This document shows positions 1-11,150 of a stretch of 64,000 nucleotides of DNA, one piece after another. Source of the DNA: Paraescarpia echinospica (lineage: Eukaryota; Annelida; Polychaeta; Sabellida; Siboglinidae). A program made the translations under genes and the position numbers. Within the stretch, counting starts at the first letter, position 1. The number at the start of each line of letters is the position of its first letter. The stretch is taken from positions 69,045,946 through 69,109,945 of the forward strand of contig CM034534.1 of the NCBI GenBank assembly GCA_020002185.1. The letters run 5' to 3'. Below the pieces are notes generated by a model. That model was not told where the DNA came from, searched no databases, and was given only the letters and a program-made list of their open reading frames with translations.

Positions 1-2341
1 AAGACACTTGAAAAACATAAAGCATCCCGAAGATGGTCATGGCATGCACCTAACGGAAGAGATCACAATCAGATTGACAACACCCTGGTGCAAAATCGGT
101 TCAGATCTGGAATCAACAGGGCCAAATCAAGGACTTTCCCAGGAGCAGACGTAGGAAGTGACCATGATCTCGTTTTGATTAACTTCTAAGTACGGCTGAA
201 AAAGATCAACAAACCTATATATCAGTACCAGACTCAAATTCAACTTGGACAAACTATCTTGGCATCATTCCAAGCAACTATTGAAGGGAAGTTTGCAACA
301 CTGCTAACGCTTGAAGAAGATCTCGAAGCGATGACTACCAACTTTAATGCAGTGATGACAGAAACAGCAAATGACATCCTAGGGAAACACCGCCGAAAAG
401 CCAAACCCTGGGTCGCAGAAGAAATTCTGGAAATGTGTGACACTACGAGAGATTTGAAGAAACACAAGTACATTGAAGAAGGAGCAGCAAAGTACAGTGA
501 GATCAACAATAAGATCAGAAAGGGAATGAAACAAGCCAAAGAAAAATGGATTGAAGAACAGTGCACGGAAATTGAAGACTGCCTCAACAACAACAAAAGC
601 AAAAGAGCGTACCAAGTCGTGAGAGAATTGACAAAGCAAAGGCAGGAGAAAGTCAACACAATTCAAGACAAAGAAGGGAAATGCCTCACCGAAGAAAAAA
701 ACATTATCAACAGATGGACGGAATACTGTTCGGAGTTATACAACTTCCAGACCAACGGAGATCCGAGTGTTCTAGCCAGCCAATAATCATCAAATGGAGA
801 CGACTTTCCAATTTTACGTGAAGAAGTGGAGATAGCTGGAAGATCATTGAAGAACGGAAAACCTGCTGGATTTGACAACATCCCAGCAGAACTGATAATC
901 AACGGAGGAGAAACGGTGATAGACATCTTCACCGACATCTGCAACAAAATCTGGCAGACTGGAGAGTGGCCAACAACATGAACTCAATCACTGATAATTA
1001 CTCTCCCCAAGAAAGGCAACTTACAACAATGTCAAAACTACCGAACCATCAGCCTCATTAGCCATGCGAACAAAGCAATGCTGAGAGTCATCTTGAACAG
1101 ATTGAAACCCCAAGTAGAAGAGATCATCGCCGAAGAACAGGCGGGCTTTCGCAGTGGAAGAAGCACCACGGAACAAATATTCAATCTTCGTGTTCTAGGT
1201 GAGAAATACCTGCAACATCAACAGGAACTATTCCATGTCTTCATTAATTTCAAGAAGGCATTTGACAGGGTGTGGCATGCCGCACTACAAGCGACAATGA
1301 AGAACTACAATACTGGACAAAAACTAGTACATACCATCGAACAGCTATTCGCTAAAGCTAGCAGCGTGGTACTGGTGCAAGGCGCTGTAGGTGAATGGTT
1401 CAACACATCAGTCGAAGTCCGTCAAGGATGCCTCTTGTCACCTACATTATTCAACATATTTCCTGTAACAAATAATGACAGATACCCTGGAAGATCACAG
1501 TGGCACAGTCAACATTGGAGGACGCATCATCACCAACCTACGGTTCGCTGATGACATCGACGGGTTGGCTGGAAGTGAAGAGGAATTGCTAACCTTGTGA
1601 ACCGACTAGACGAAACAACAGCCAGATACGGAATGGAAATTAGCACAGAAAAAATCAAGCTAATAACAAACAGCAAAAATGCAACGAGGTCCCGAATAAC
1701 TGCCAATGGACGCGAACTGGAAGCAGTAAGTCAGTTCAAGTACCTCGGAGCTATCATCAATGACGAGTGTTCCAGGGACGAAATCCTTGCAAGATCTGCA
1801 CAAACATTAGCAGTGGTGGCGAAATTAAAACCAGTTTGGAGTGACAAGAACATCGAACTGATATCTAAACTTAAACTAGTACATACACTGGTCTTTTCCA
1901 TATTTCTGTATGCATGAGAATCATGGACCCTCACAGCGGAACTGCAAAGAAGAATTGCTGCAATAGAAATGAAATGCTACCGAAGAATCCTTGGTATTTC
2001 CTACACTGAGCACATCACCAACGATGAAATCAGAAAAATCATCACTCAACGTGTGGGACATTTCGAAGACCTGCTGCCCACAGTAAAAAAGAGGAAACTG
2101 AGGTGGTATGGCCATGTAACAGGATCAAGCAGGCTCACGAAACAATACTACAAGGAACAGTGCCGGGGAAAAGAAGACAGGAAAGACAGAGGAAGAGATG
2201 GTCAGACAATATTGCATAATGGACTTGGAAGACCTTCGCAGAAACTCAGACATTAGCACACAACCGCGAAGACTGGCGTCGACTGGTGAAACATTCAACA
2301 ATGCAGTGCCCCTATGACCCAGGCTGGTTACGGGAGCAGTA
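1..2341 (+). pseudogene. Decayed LINE ORF2 (endonuclease-reverse transcriptase), RTE-like, 5' end outside window
   Basis: This is a non-LTR retrotransposon polyprotein remnant. Frame 1 opens at base 1 with the end of an APE-type endonuclease: APNGRDHNQID and then GSDHDLVLINF, whose SDH is the catalytic C-terminal motif. It continues through a linker to reverse transcriptase: GFDNIPAELI, NYRTISLISH, AGFRSGRSTTEQIF, FKKAFDRVWHAAL, VRQGCLLSPTLFNIF. The catalytic box FADDIDGLAG lies near 1544 in frame 2. The thumb and C-terminal region (YGMEIS, FKYLGAIIND, ESWTLTAELQRR, RKLRWYGHV) are back in frame 1. In-frame stops occur at 187, 784, 979 (TGG to TGA) and 1915, with frame changes near 1455-1545, 1580 and 2140. 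The final stop is at 2339. No intact product is possible. The RTE-like assignment rests on recalled family similarity and the short tandem 3' tail. Confidence 0.9.
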
Positions 2342-2354
2342 AGTAAGTAAGTAA
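2338..2354 (+). repeat. (AAGT)n 3' tail of the LINE
   Basis: Four units of a tetranucleotide follow directly on the ORF2 stop codon. Short tandem tails at this position are typical of RTE-type elements and mark the 3' terminus of the insertion. Confidence 0.7.
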
Positions 2355-2374
2355 AATTCTGTGAATTACAGTTC

Positions 2375-4830
2375 TGACAGGACCACCTCGCTCGGTATGG
2401 ATAATCATGTGCGACAGGTGACAGTAGATCGTCATCCAGCAACTGTGCGCAACAGAAGGATTTTCGATATTGCTACATGGAACATAAGAACTATATATCA
2501 GAAAGGATAAATATATAACATATTCCAATAGTTATGGAAGACTTTAATGCTAAGGTTGGTGGGGAAAGATGTGAAGACACAGTTGGACAACATGGCCTGG
2601 GGGTCAGAAATGAGAGAGGAAACAAATTGATTGAATAGGCAAAATCTCTCGAAACAACTGGATCCAGCAACACCCAAGACGACTTTGGTCTTGGAAAAGT
2701 CCAGTAAACCGCACACGAAATCAAATTGATTACATCTTAGTTAACAAAAGGTTCAGAAATGTCTTAGTGGTACCAAAACCATTCCCATAACAAGATTGTG
2801 GTAGTGGTCAGGTGCCAGTGCGAGGCACTTTCAGACTGCAACTGAAGAAAAGGCAAAGAACAACAAGGAACATTAAAGTGGACATAAGTGTACTAAATCA
2901 GATTCGGAGATCAAAGATAAATTCAACATAGCAGTTAAAAACAGATTCAATGTTCTGAATGATATTCAATATATGGACGACCAATGGAGACAAATGAAGG
3001 AATCGATCACACAAGCTGCAGAGGAAACTATTCCTAGGCACTGCAGAACAGCAAAGAAAAATGGATGACGACGATATTTTAAATTTGATGAACGAAAGAA
3101 GGAAAATTATGCAAAATTGTATTGCGTATGTAACAATGAACAAAGACAATATAACAGCCAAATGTAATGCAGTGAAACAGAAGTGGCTTAACGAACAGTG
3201 CTGAGAAATTGAACACAAGCAAAATCACGACACAAAATCCATGCATGCGAGAATAAAGAACATGGAGAAGAATATGCTGTTGTTTGAAATCTAAAAAGAA
3301 GGAAACATAATGATGGACAAAGACAAAATACTCGAGAGATGAGTATTTGTGAACTTTACAATGACGAAAGGGGTGAAAACTATCAATTAAGAAGAACTTT
3401 GATGGCCCTCCAATATTGAAGGATGTTAATAAAAAAGGGAAAGCTGCTGGACCGACCAGATAATATTACCATGGAAATGATTGAGTGTTTAGATGAATTT
3501 GGTATTGATATAGACTTGTTGAACAAAATATATGACAATGGAAGAATCCCAACTGACTTATAAAAGATCCATTTGTGTAGCAATGCCTAAGAAACCAGGC
3601 GCGATGGAATGTGAATTACATCGTGCAATAAGTCTTAAGAGTCACTTCACCAAGATGTTGCTTAAAATAATTATGGCCAAGATGAGAAACAAAATGAAGC
3701 CGGAAATTTCTGAAGAAAAATGTGGATTTGTAGAAGATAAAGATACAAGTAATGCAATAAGCATCATACGAATACTGATTGAGAGAGTATTGGAAGTGCA
3801 GAAAGATCTGTAAGTATGTTTTATTGATTACACAAAGGCATTTGACAGAATTCGTGATGAAGAAATCATATCAATACTGGAGAGTTTGAACATTGATGGG
3901 AAAGATCTAAGAGTTGTGAGAAATCTATACTGGGAACAAACAGCTGCAATGCGAATAGAAAATGAGATCTCTAAATTTCAAGAAATAAAACGTGGCGTAC
4001 GACAAAGGCGTGTTCTATCCCCGATCTCTTTTCATTATACAGTGAGATCATCTTACGTTCATTAGAAGATGTGCCCGGTATTCAAGTACGGGGATACAAC
4101 ATGAATCATCAGCTACAGTAATCAGATGTCAGATACAGTATTCACGGAATGTGAGGAAAAGGTCTGTCCCTGAGCAAAAAGAAAACAGAAATCATGGTCA
4201 TCTCAAAGAAAAAAATACAATCCAACATGCAACATAGTAGCATCTTGAAGCAAGTCCAAACATTTATTTATCTTGGATCACTTATAACATATGACGGCCG
4301 ATGCAACGATGAGATCAAGAAACGAATTATTGTTTAGGCCAAAGCATCTTTTCATGACATGAAAACCATCCAAAATATATCACTTGAAGTAAGAAAAAGT
4401 GTACTGCAATGCCACAAAGAACCCATTTTGCTATATGGGTGTGAATCCTAGACAATAATCAAAAGTTAACAAAAAACCATAGAAGCCACTGAAATGTGGT
4501 TCTTGAGAAAATGCTGGAAGTACCATGGAATGAAAAGAAAAGCAATGAAGTCATCCTTAAGACAGCCGAATCAAAAAGAAATATCATTAACAAAATTAGA
4601 ACACAGCAAGCATGATTTATAGGCCATATAGTGAGAGAGAGAAAGTTAGAACATATAGTAACAACAGGATCCATAAAGATCCATAGGACGCCAGAGGATA
4701 ACAGTACTAGATGTCAACATGGTGTGAAAGCAGCGCAACAGAACTGCTACAAACTACAAAAAAGTGCGGTTTGGAGGGCCATCATCGCCAACGCCTGTGA
4801 CAGATATGGCATATAGAGAAGATATATGTG
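2375..4830 (+). pseudogene. Second decayed LINE (APE endonuclease and reverse transcriptase)
   Basis: This is a different endonuclease-reverse transcriptase family from the upstream element. The 5' endonuclease motif IATWNIRT is at about 2468-2491. DFNAKVGG follows only about 45 bases later, so several hundred bases of endonuclease are deleted. NRTRNQIDYILVNKRF lies near 2705-2755, where the usual SDH has become SGQ. RT pieces follow: AMPKKPGAMECELHRAISL (frame of 3532), SEEKCGFVEDK, FIDYTKAFDRI at 3820-3853, LYWEQTAAMRIEN and IKRGVRQRRVLSP at 3985-4020. The YADD box is deleted near 4110-4130. KYLGS-like and C-terminal blocks continue to about 4830 through many stops and frameshifts. It lies about 20 bases after the tail of the first LINE in the same orientation. 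Confidence 0.85.
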
Positions 4831-4834
4831 AATC

Positions 4835-5866
4835 GTCAGATTTTTGACAATTTAATGTTTTAAACATTACGTGGACACCACTTAATATAAATATTTTAAG
4901 GCATAGCAATTTGGTTATAGTTATTAATTAAACAGCTCAAACAATGAAATTGTATTGTTTTCCATACTGGCTTGTTGAAAAGTGAAGAAGTCTTCATAGT
5001 GTGACTATGAAGTTCAGATGTAAATTGAAATAATAACACTCCCAAATCGGTTTATAAGTGGATCGCCAAAATAATGATATAGTGTAATAAATATGAATTT
5101 ATATTGGTTGAAATGTTATAATTATTAAAAATAAATTCAGCTCTCCGCTATCCCGCTAAACAGTCCTATATTTTCAACAGTAATGCTATGGAAATAATCA
5201 ATAAAAATAGGTGTATATAAGTATGAGGTTGTATAAATTCAGGTGATTTGAAGTTATAATTTATTAAGTAAAGGATATTTACCTAAAAGGTGATTTGGTA
5301 AGACTTCAATTGGTATTGACAATTTTATTAATGATTATTCGTTAGAAAGATTATGTTTTCCGTATGTAAAATGTTCTCCGTGTCACAAGAACAAGAATAT
5401 CTGATGAGGGAGATTGGTAATGATTTTCTTTGACATGGCTAAACTATCTCGTTGACGGAATGCAGATCATGCGTTACAAACACACATGCATTAGGCCGCA
5501 GTTATTATGACAATGCCGTTTGTCAATTTATAGACACAATGCGTTACGATATATGAACACCTGTTGCAAGCTTATTCATGAGAAATGTGCGATATTATTA
5601 TAATAAGCATTCCACATTGTGTCAATGTTGAATCGTGAACAGACAATGGCCGTAGACATAGTTGGATGCAGTCGGCTCGTAAACGTGCTATTAGGACCGT
5701 AGCACGACTACATACCCTTTTGATGAACCGAACAAGAAAACAAATACTGTCTTTACGAATGCCAAACAGCTGGTGTTAAAAAAGGCCGGAACCAACACAC
5801 AATAAGCTGTGTGTCTAAAGGCGTCTGTAAGCTTTGCACCAAGTGTTAAGCCATCGTGAGCTGACG
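4835..5866. other. AT-rich DNA without recognised genes
   Basis: No open frame, splice-consistent exon or repeat copy is recognisable here. The left part may include the 3' untranslated region of the preceding LINE. Confidence 0.5.
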
Positions 5867-5988
5867 TGCGCACACATCCACACATACGCATCCGCACCCA
5901 CGCTCGCACGCCCGCACGCACACACACACACACACACTCTTGCACACGGTCACACACGCACGCACACACACACACACACACACAAACG

Positions 5989-6044
<56 letters not shown>

Positions 6045-6049
6045 AGCAG
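5867..6049. repeat. (CA)n/(CG)n microsatellite
   Basis: Interrupted CA repeat with GCGC patches and a perfect run at 5998-6040. Long apparent reading frames on both strands here (Thr-His or Cys-Val repeats) are artefacts of the repeat. Confidence 0.95.
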
Positions 6050-7117
6050 GCATAAAAACATCCCGCTACACAATCTTATGTGATCACACTGAGAACTTCG
6101 ATGCTGAGATAAAGCAATAAGCGGTACTTCAAGTGTTGTTCAGCTAGAGACATTACCAGGTCCACAGGCAGTTGTACAAGATACGTGAGTCAAACTGTAT
6201 CTGTAAGTAGCAATTATCTATAAGCAGTAATGACGCCCCCAGATACTCCTGGTGAATGGCGCTATTGAAACAGGCAAACATTTGGCTACGTGCCACCTGC
6301 AATCCAGACAAAACCTACTAATCACAAATCAGCTATTTCCAGTCATCAAGTATGATATCACTGATGATATGTCTTTTATATAACTATGCACTGCTATTGT
6401 TTGCTGCAGTGCAAATGTGGGCATAGTGTTGCGTGTGTTCATTGCAGGGCAAGAACTTTGTGTAGGTGCAATCGGGTCGGGTCGGATCGCGTTGGTACGT
6501 GAAAACAATTTTTCCATTACGAGTGCTTTTTTAATAAAATACAAAGAATAGGCAAACCTGACCAGTATATACGCCAAGTGTTTATTCGTATTATTGCGAT
6601 TTGTGCACTGTACAATATCTCCATAGAATGCGTTGAGTCTGATTGCGTGATGGCTTCAGAGCAAGACATATTTGAGGAGATGAAATGGATGCCCCTCGTT
6701 AGGTACCTCCCATCCAGGCGCGGATTCTCTTCATGTTGTGGTTCAAGCCCCAATGTTTTGCTGTCAGGGTATGCAGTTGGAGGACTTGTCTGACCTTCGC
6801 GGTGGGGTTGAACATTTGGAAGTTTTTTGTGAGCCTCAAGGGGTACAATTGTTTTTTTAAATGGGCGGCTGAGCTCCCGTTGGTCAAACCATACATCCGT
6901 CCTTGCCATCTGATTGTATTGCTGTTTCGTCGAGCTTGTGTGTTATATCTGGAGCACATCAGGGTCGTTCAATTTTTTTAACACATGTCTGCTCGAACAG
7001 AACGTACTATAAGACCCCCACTCTCGTGAATGGTTACTTCAGAATGTTGATAAATGTCCATATTGAATGTCACGTGTAAGTATGTAACAGTGTTATGACA
7101 CGGTAAACTCAGATAAC
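6050..7117. other. No recognisable gene
   Basis: Overlapping open frames at 6517-6981 on both strands show no motif, and none looks like an exon with splice signals. Nothing else is supported. Confidence 0.45.
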
Positions 7118-7624
7118 ACGTAATAACAACCATTATAATAAGGTACACGTAGAGGACATGCAATAACAACCGTTGTAATAAGGTACACGCAGAGGATACG
7201 TAATAACAACCGTTACAATAAGTGCACACAGAGGACACGTGATGACAACCATTGTTGTAAGATATAAGCAAAACACACGTAATAACAACCATTACAATGA
7301 GGTACACATAAAAGACACGTAACAACAACCATTATAATAAGGTACACGCAAAGAACACGTAATAACAACTATTGTAATAAGGTACACGCAGAAGACACGT
7401 AATAACAACCATTCTAATAAGGTACACACAGAAGACACGTAATAACAACCATTATAAAAAGGTACACGCAGAGGATACATAATAACAACTGTTACAATAA
7501 GGTACACGCAGAGGACACGTGATGACAACCATAATAATAAGGTAAACGCAGAGGACACGAAATAACAACCATTATAATAAGGTGCACGCAGAGGACACGT
7601 AATAACAACAATTACAATAAGGTT
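7118..7624. repeat. 40-bp minisatellite, about 12.7 copies
   Basis: A 40-base unit beginning ACGTAATAACAACC and ending CACGCAGAGGAC is repeated head to tail, with roughly 5-15% divergence between units by eye. The period is not a multiple of three, so the minus-strand frames crossing it are incidental. Confidence 0.93.
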
Positions 7625-8436
7625 ATTAAACTTTTATTTACAATTACCCATCGTTATGCAGTGTACATGCTACGACTTTTTGTAATGTATACACTGATGA
7701 CTACGTTCCTTGTGTACGCTTTGTTTGTACAATTGTTTGGCAATTGTGAACGAGATCTTACGCCACCACCAATCGAAAGCGGACGGTCTAGATGTTGTTA
7801 ACGCATGGGTATAAATGCCAGGGAGGAACGGAGGAGAACATATTTAATATAATATTACGATATGGTAAGCTTTCACTGGAAATAAGAAGGAAATGAGGGG
7901 CGTATTTCGAGGGGGGAAGGGGGCAAAGCTTAGTTAACCTTTAGTTTTATAGATTATATGGGTACAGTTTAACAACATAACGCTAAAGCGCCATAGATGA
8001 ATGCCCCCGATACGCCTTTGTAAGTTTGTGCAACAAAGAAAGCTTAGTGAGTTAGTGAGCGGAGTCGTGCGAGTAAACATGATTGATCGATGTGATAAAA
8101 CGACGAGAAAATTGGACCATAGTTCCAGATATATCACGCGTGGATGTCCACTTGTGTGGCTACAAGCCCGACCAAGGCCTTCCGCCGGCTGGTATTGTTC
8201 ATGACCAAGCGGCATGGTACATGTCCGTTTTCCAGGCGCTGATGAGTATTATACCATAAGACGTCAGACGTTAATCTATGAACTAGCGCTGGCGGTCGAG
8301 CTTTAGTAATTGGGATAATGCTGTTGAGAATATTTCGGCGCTGCGCGGCCAACGTGACTTCTGCTTCTTCTCGCTGTCTTTTTTTGCCGCTGCGCCGCAG
8401 TAACATCAGTAACTTAGAAAGAGTAATTAAAGTTTA
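7625..8436. other. No recognisable gene
   Basis: Mixed-composition DNA. Open frames around 7934-8406 on both strands overlap each other and carry no motif. A GC-richer patch is present at 8130-8400. Confidence 0.45.
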
Positions 8437-9666
8437 GATTATGGATTTTATTGTTAAACATAACTTGATAAACCCATCTCAACATGCGAGGTTATGCTTA
8501 ACAAATATGTTATGTTTTTTGAAGATATCACTAAGTGGGTAGGCGAGGGATCACCAGTAAATATCATCAACTTAGATTTTCAGAAAGCTTTCGACAAAGT
8601 ACCACATCAAAGATTACTGCTTAAACTTAAGGCCCATGAATTAGACAATGGCATAATTAACTGGTTAGTGAAATAGCTGATTGACATAAGACAACGGGTA
8701 GTAGTTGGTGGAGAGGCTTTAAACTGGAAATCAGTTTTGAGTGGGGTACCACAGGGATCAGTTCAAGGACCTATATTATTCTTAATATATATCAATGATT
8801 TGGACGATGATATAACAAGCAAGGTGTTGAAATTTGCAGATGATACAAAGGTGTTTAGAAAGATTAAACGTGATAGGAATAAACAGCATTTACAAGATGA
8901 TCTTGACAGGTTGATCAAATGGTCTGAAAAGTGGAAAATGTTGTTCAATTTTGGGAAATGTAAATGCCTCCACACAGGAGATGGGAACGAAGATGTACAA
9001 TATGCAAATACTAATGTAAACGAAAAGGACGTATGGTTAACCATTAGTGCTGTTATGAAGGTTTCAGAGCAGTGCGGAATTGCAGCTTCACAGGGAAATC
9101 AAATCATTAGATTAATTAGGCGAAATACAGCATATAAGGAAAAATAACTAATAACACCGCTGTACAAAACAATAGTGAAGCCTCATTTAGAAGTAAGTGT
9201 ACAGTGGAGAGCGACTAAAATGATACCAAACCTGAGGGATTTTAGTTACGAAATACGCCTAAAAGAATAAGGTTTAACAACACTAAAGACCAAGAGATTG
9301 AGAGGAGATCAGACAAAGTGTTTAAAATATTGAATGGTTATGAAAATATTGATAGAAATAATTTTTTTTAGTTAAGAAAGGTAGAAGGACTAAAGGACAT
9401 GAAGCTACATTAGTAAAGGAGCAGTGTAGATTAGATATAAGAAAGTTATCATTTTCACAAAGTATTGTAAATTAACGGAACAGATTATCTGCTGATTGTA
9501 TGGGTTCTTGTAGCGTGAATATGTTTAAAAATAAAGTTGACACATATCTCAGAAGGGCGGGATACACGTAGATAAAAAAGGGTTGGAATTTCGACAAGCC
9601 AAAAGGCTTCCGTGTCCACCTGCCATCTAGAGTTAATTCTCTGTGTGGCAATCTTGATAAATCTTG
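8437..9666 (+). pseudogene. CR1-like LINE copy 1, 5'-truncated ORF2 and 3' end
   Basis: Homologous to the copies at 16.0-19.2 kb and 24.0-27.7 kb. It starts inside the reverse transcriptase (DFIVKHNLINPSQH) and covers LDFQKAFDKVPHQRLL, VPQGSVQGPILFLIYINDL and the catalytic FADDTKVF at about 8833-8856. A frame-1 stop lies at 8674 and another at 9145, followed by frameshifts in the C-terminal region (GYENIDRN, LRRAGYT). The 3' UTR runs to two copies of an ATCTTGATAA-like tail near 9650-9666. The 5' truncation and retained 3' tail fit target-primed insertion. RT-core residues are conserved, but the protein is broken. Confidence 0.9.
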
Positions 9667-10322
9667 GGGCACATTCGAAAGGTCTAGAGCACGCGACTGT
9701 AGCTCAGGTACAGCGGGCCAAATTCCAAATGTCTAGGGGGAACGTGCCCCCCCCCCCCCAATCCCCCACTAGACCCGTTTATAGTTCTACGGGGAGGACA
9801 TCGTTCCTCTCGTAAACTGTTATAGAATACCGCACAGCCGACGGAGTGAGGATGGTGCGTAAATGATGTAGGACCGAGCTGTTCTTATGTGTGATTCGAC
9901 CACTTCATTGACGTGTACGATATAGGCACTTGGAAGGCGATTCCGGAATTGTATTTTTGTTAAATAGCTTCAATCATGTGACCAAAGATGTCACTTTCTC
10001 CTAACATCTTCTTCCGTTTCATCGCTAACAACACAGTTGGGATGACATCCGATATTTTCATTCTACGATATTTTTCAATTCTTAGGTACTGCTCCAAACT
10101 GCCCAATCGTTGAGGTTGTGCAACCAGGCTTTTGGTTGTCCTCCCTTTTGTTAGTTCCGTCTGTTGCTCGCCGTGTTTACAATGCTATTCTGCCGTAATG
10201 CGACCACACCATGCCGCCTCCTGTGTTACACAACTGTTAATAACATCTACTATTTTATTTTTTTAAAGCGTGCCACCATCTAAAAAATCGTCTGTTTGTT
10301 GTTATGTTGCTGGTATTACTGT
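9667..10322. other. No recognisable gene; poly-C run
   Basis: Unassigned sequence. A run of about 12 C residues is at 9748-9760. No repeat copy elsewhere in the window was recognised. Confidence 0.45.
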
Positions 10323-10656
10323 ACGTGCCTGTGCGCGTATGTGCGTGCATGCGTGTGCGTGCGCGTGACGTGTGTGTGACGTGTGTGTGACGTGTGTGTG
10401 ACTTGTGTGTGACGTGTATGTGACGTGTGCATGACGTGTATATGTGACGTATGTGTGGCGTGTGTGTGACGCGGGTGTGACGCGTGTGTGACGTGTGTGT
10501 GACGCGTGTGTGACGTGTGTGTGACGTATGTGCGACGTGTGTGCGCCATGTGTGTGACGTGTTTATGCCGTGTGTATGACGTGTGTGTGACGTGTGTGTG
10601 ATGTGTGTGTGACGTGTGTGTGACGTGTGTGTGTGTGTGTGTGTGACACTTGTTTG

Positions 10657-10726
<70 letters not shown>

Positions 10727-11150
10727 TGTGTGTGTGTGTGACGTGTGTGTGCGTGTGCGGTGCTTGCGTGCTTGCGTGTGTGCGTGCGTACGTGTGTGCG
10801 TACGTGCGTGTGTGCGTGCGTGCGGGTGTGCGTGTGTGTGTGTGACGTGTGTGTGTGACGTGTGTGTGACGTGTGTGTGACGTGTGAGTGCCGTGTGTGC
10901 GTGTTTGCGTGTGTGCGTGTGTGCGTGGGTGCGTGGGTGCGTGCGTGTGTGAGCGTGAGTGCGCGCGTTCATGGTTACACGTGTCTGTGTGGGCGCGTGC
11001 GTGCGTGCGTGCGTGCGTGCGTGTGCGTGTGCGTGTGCGTGTGCGTGCGCGTTCGTGCGTGCGTGCGTGCGTGCGTGCGTATGCGTACGTTTGCGTGACA
11101 CATGTGAGCGTGTGTGCGTGTGTCTGTGTGAGTTGGCGTGTGAGTACAAA
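10323..11150. repeat. Complex GT-rich satellite
   Basis: There are three domains. At 10364-10640 an 11-base unit (GACGTGTGTGT) is repeated about 25 times with variants. At 10650-10740 there is nearly pure (GT)n. At 10741-11145 there are mixed GTGC/GTGT units. Long frames on both strands (His-Thr or Cys-Val rich) come from the repeat and are not genes. Alternating purine-pyrimidine of this length is prone to Z-DNA (established property of such sequence). Confidence 0.93.

Noticed and set aside
6517..6981. Overlapping open frames on both strands as a possible gene
   Set aside because: No domain motif, no splice-consistent neighbours, and three frames are open simultaneously, as expected for chance.
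7118..7624. CRISPR-like regular spacing
   Set aside because: Whole 40-base units repeat without unique spacers, and the window is eukaryotic; the 50- and 41-bp arrays are rejected for the same reason.
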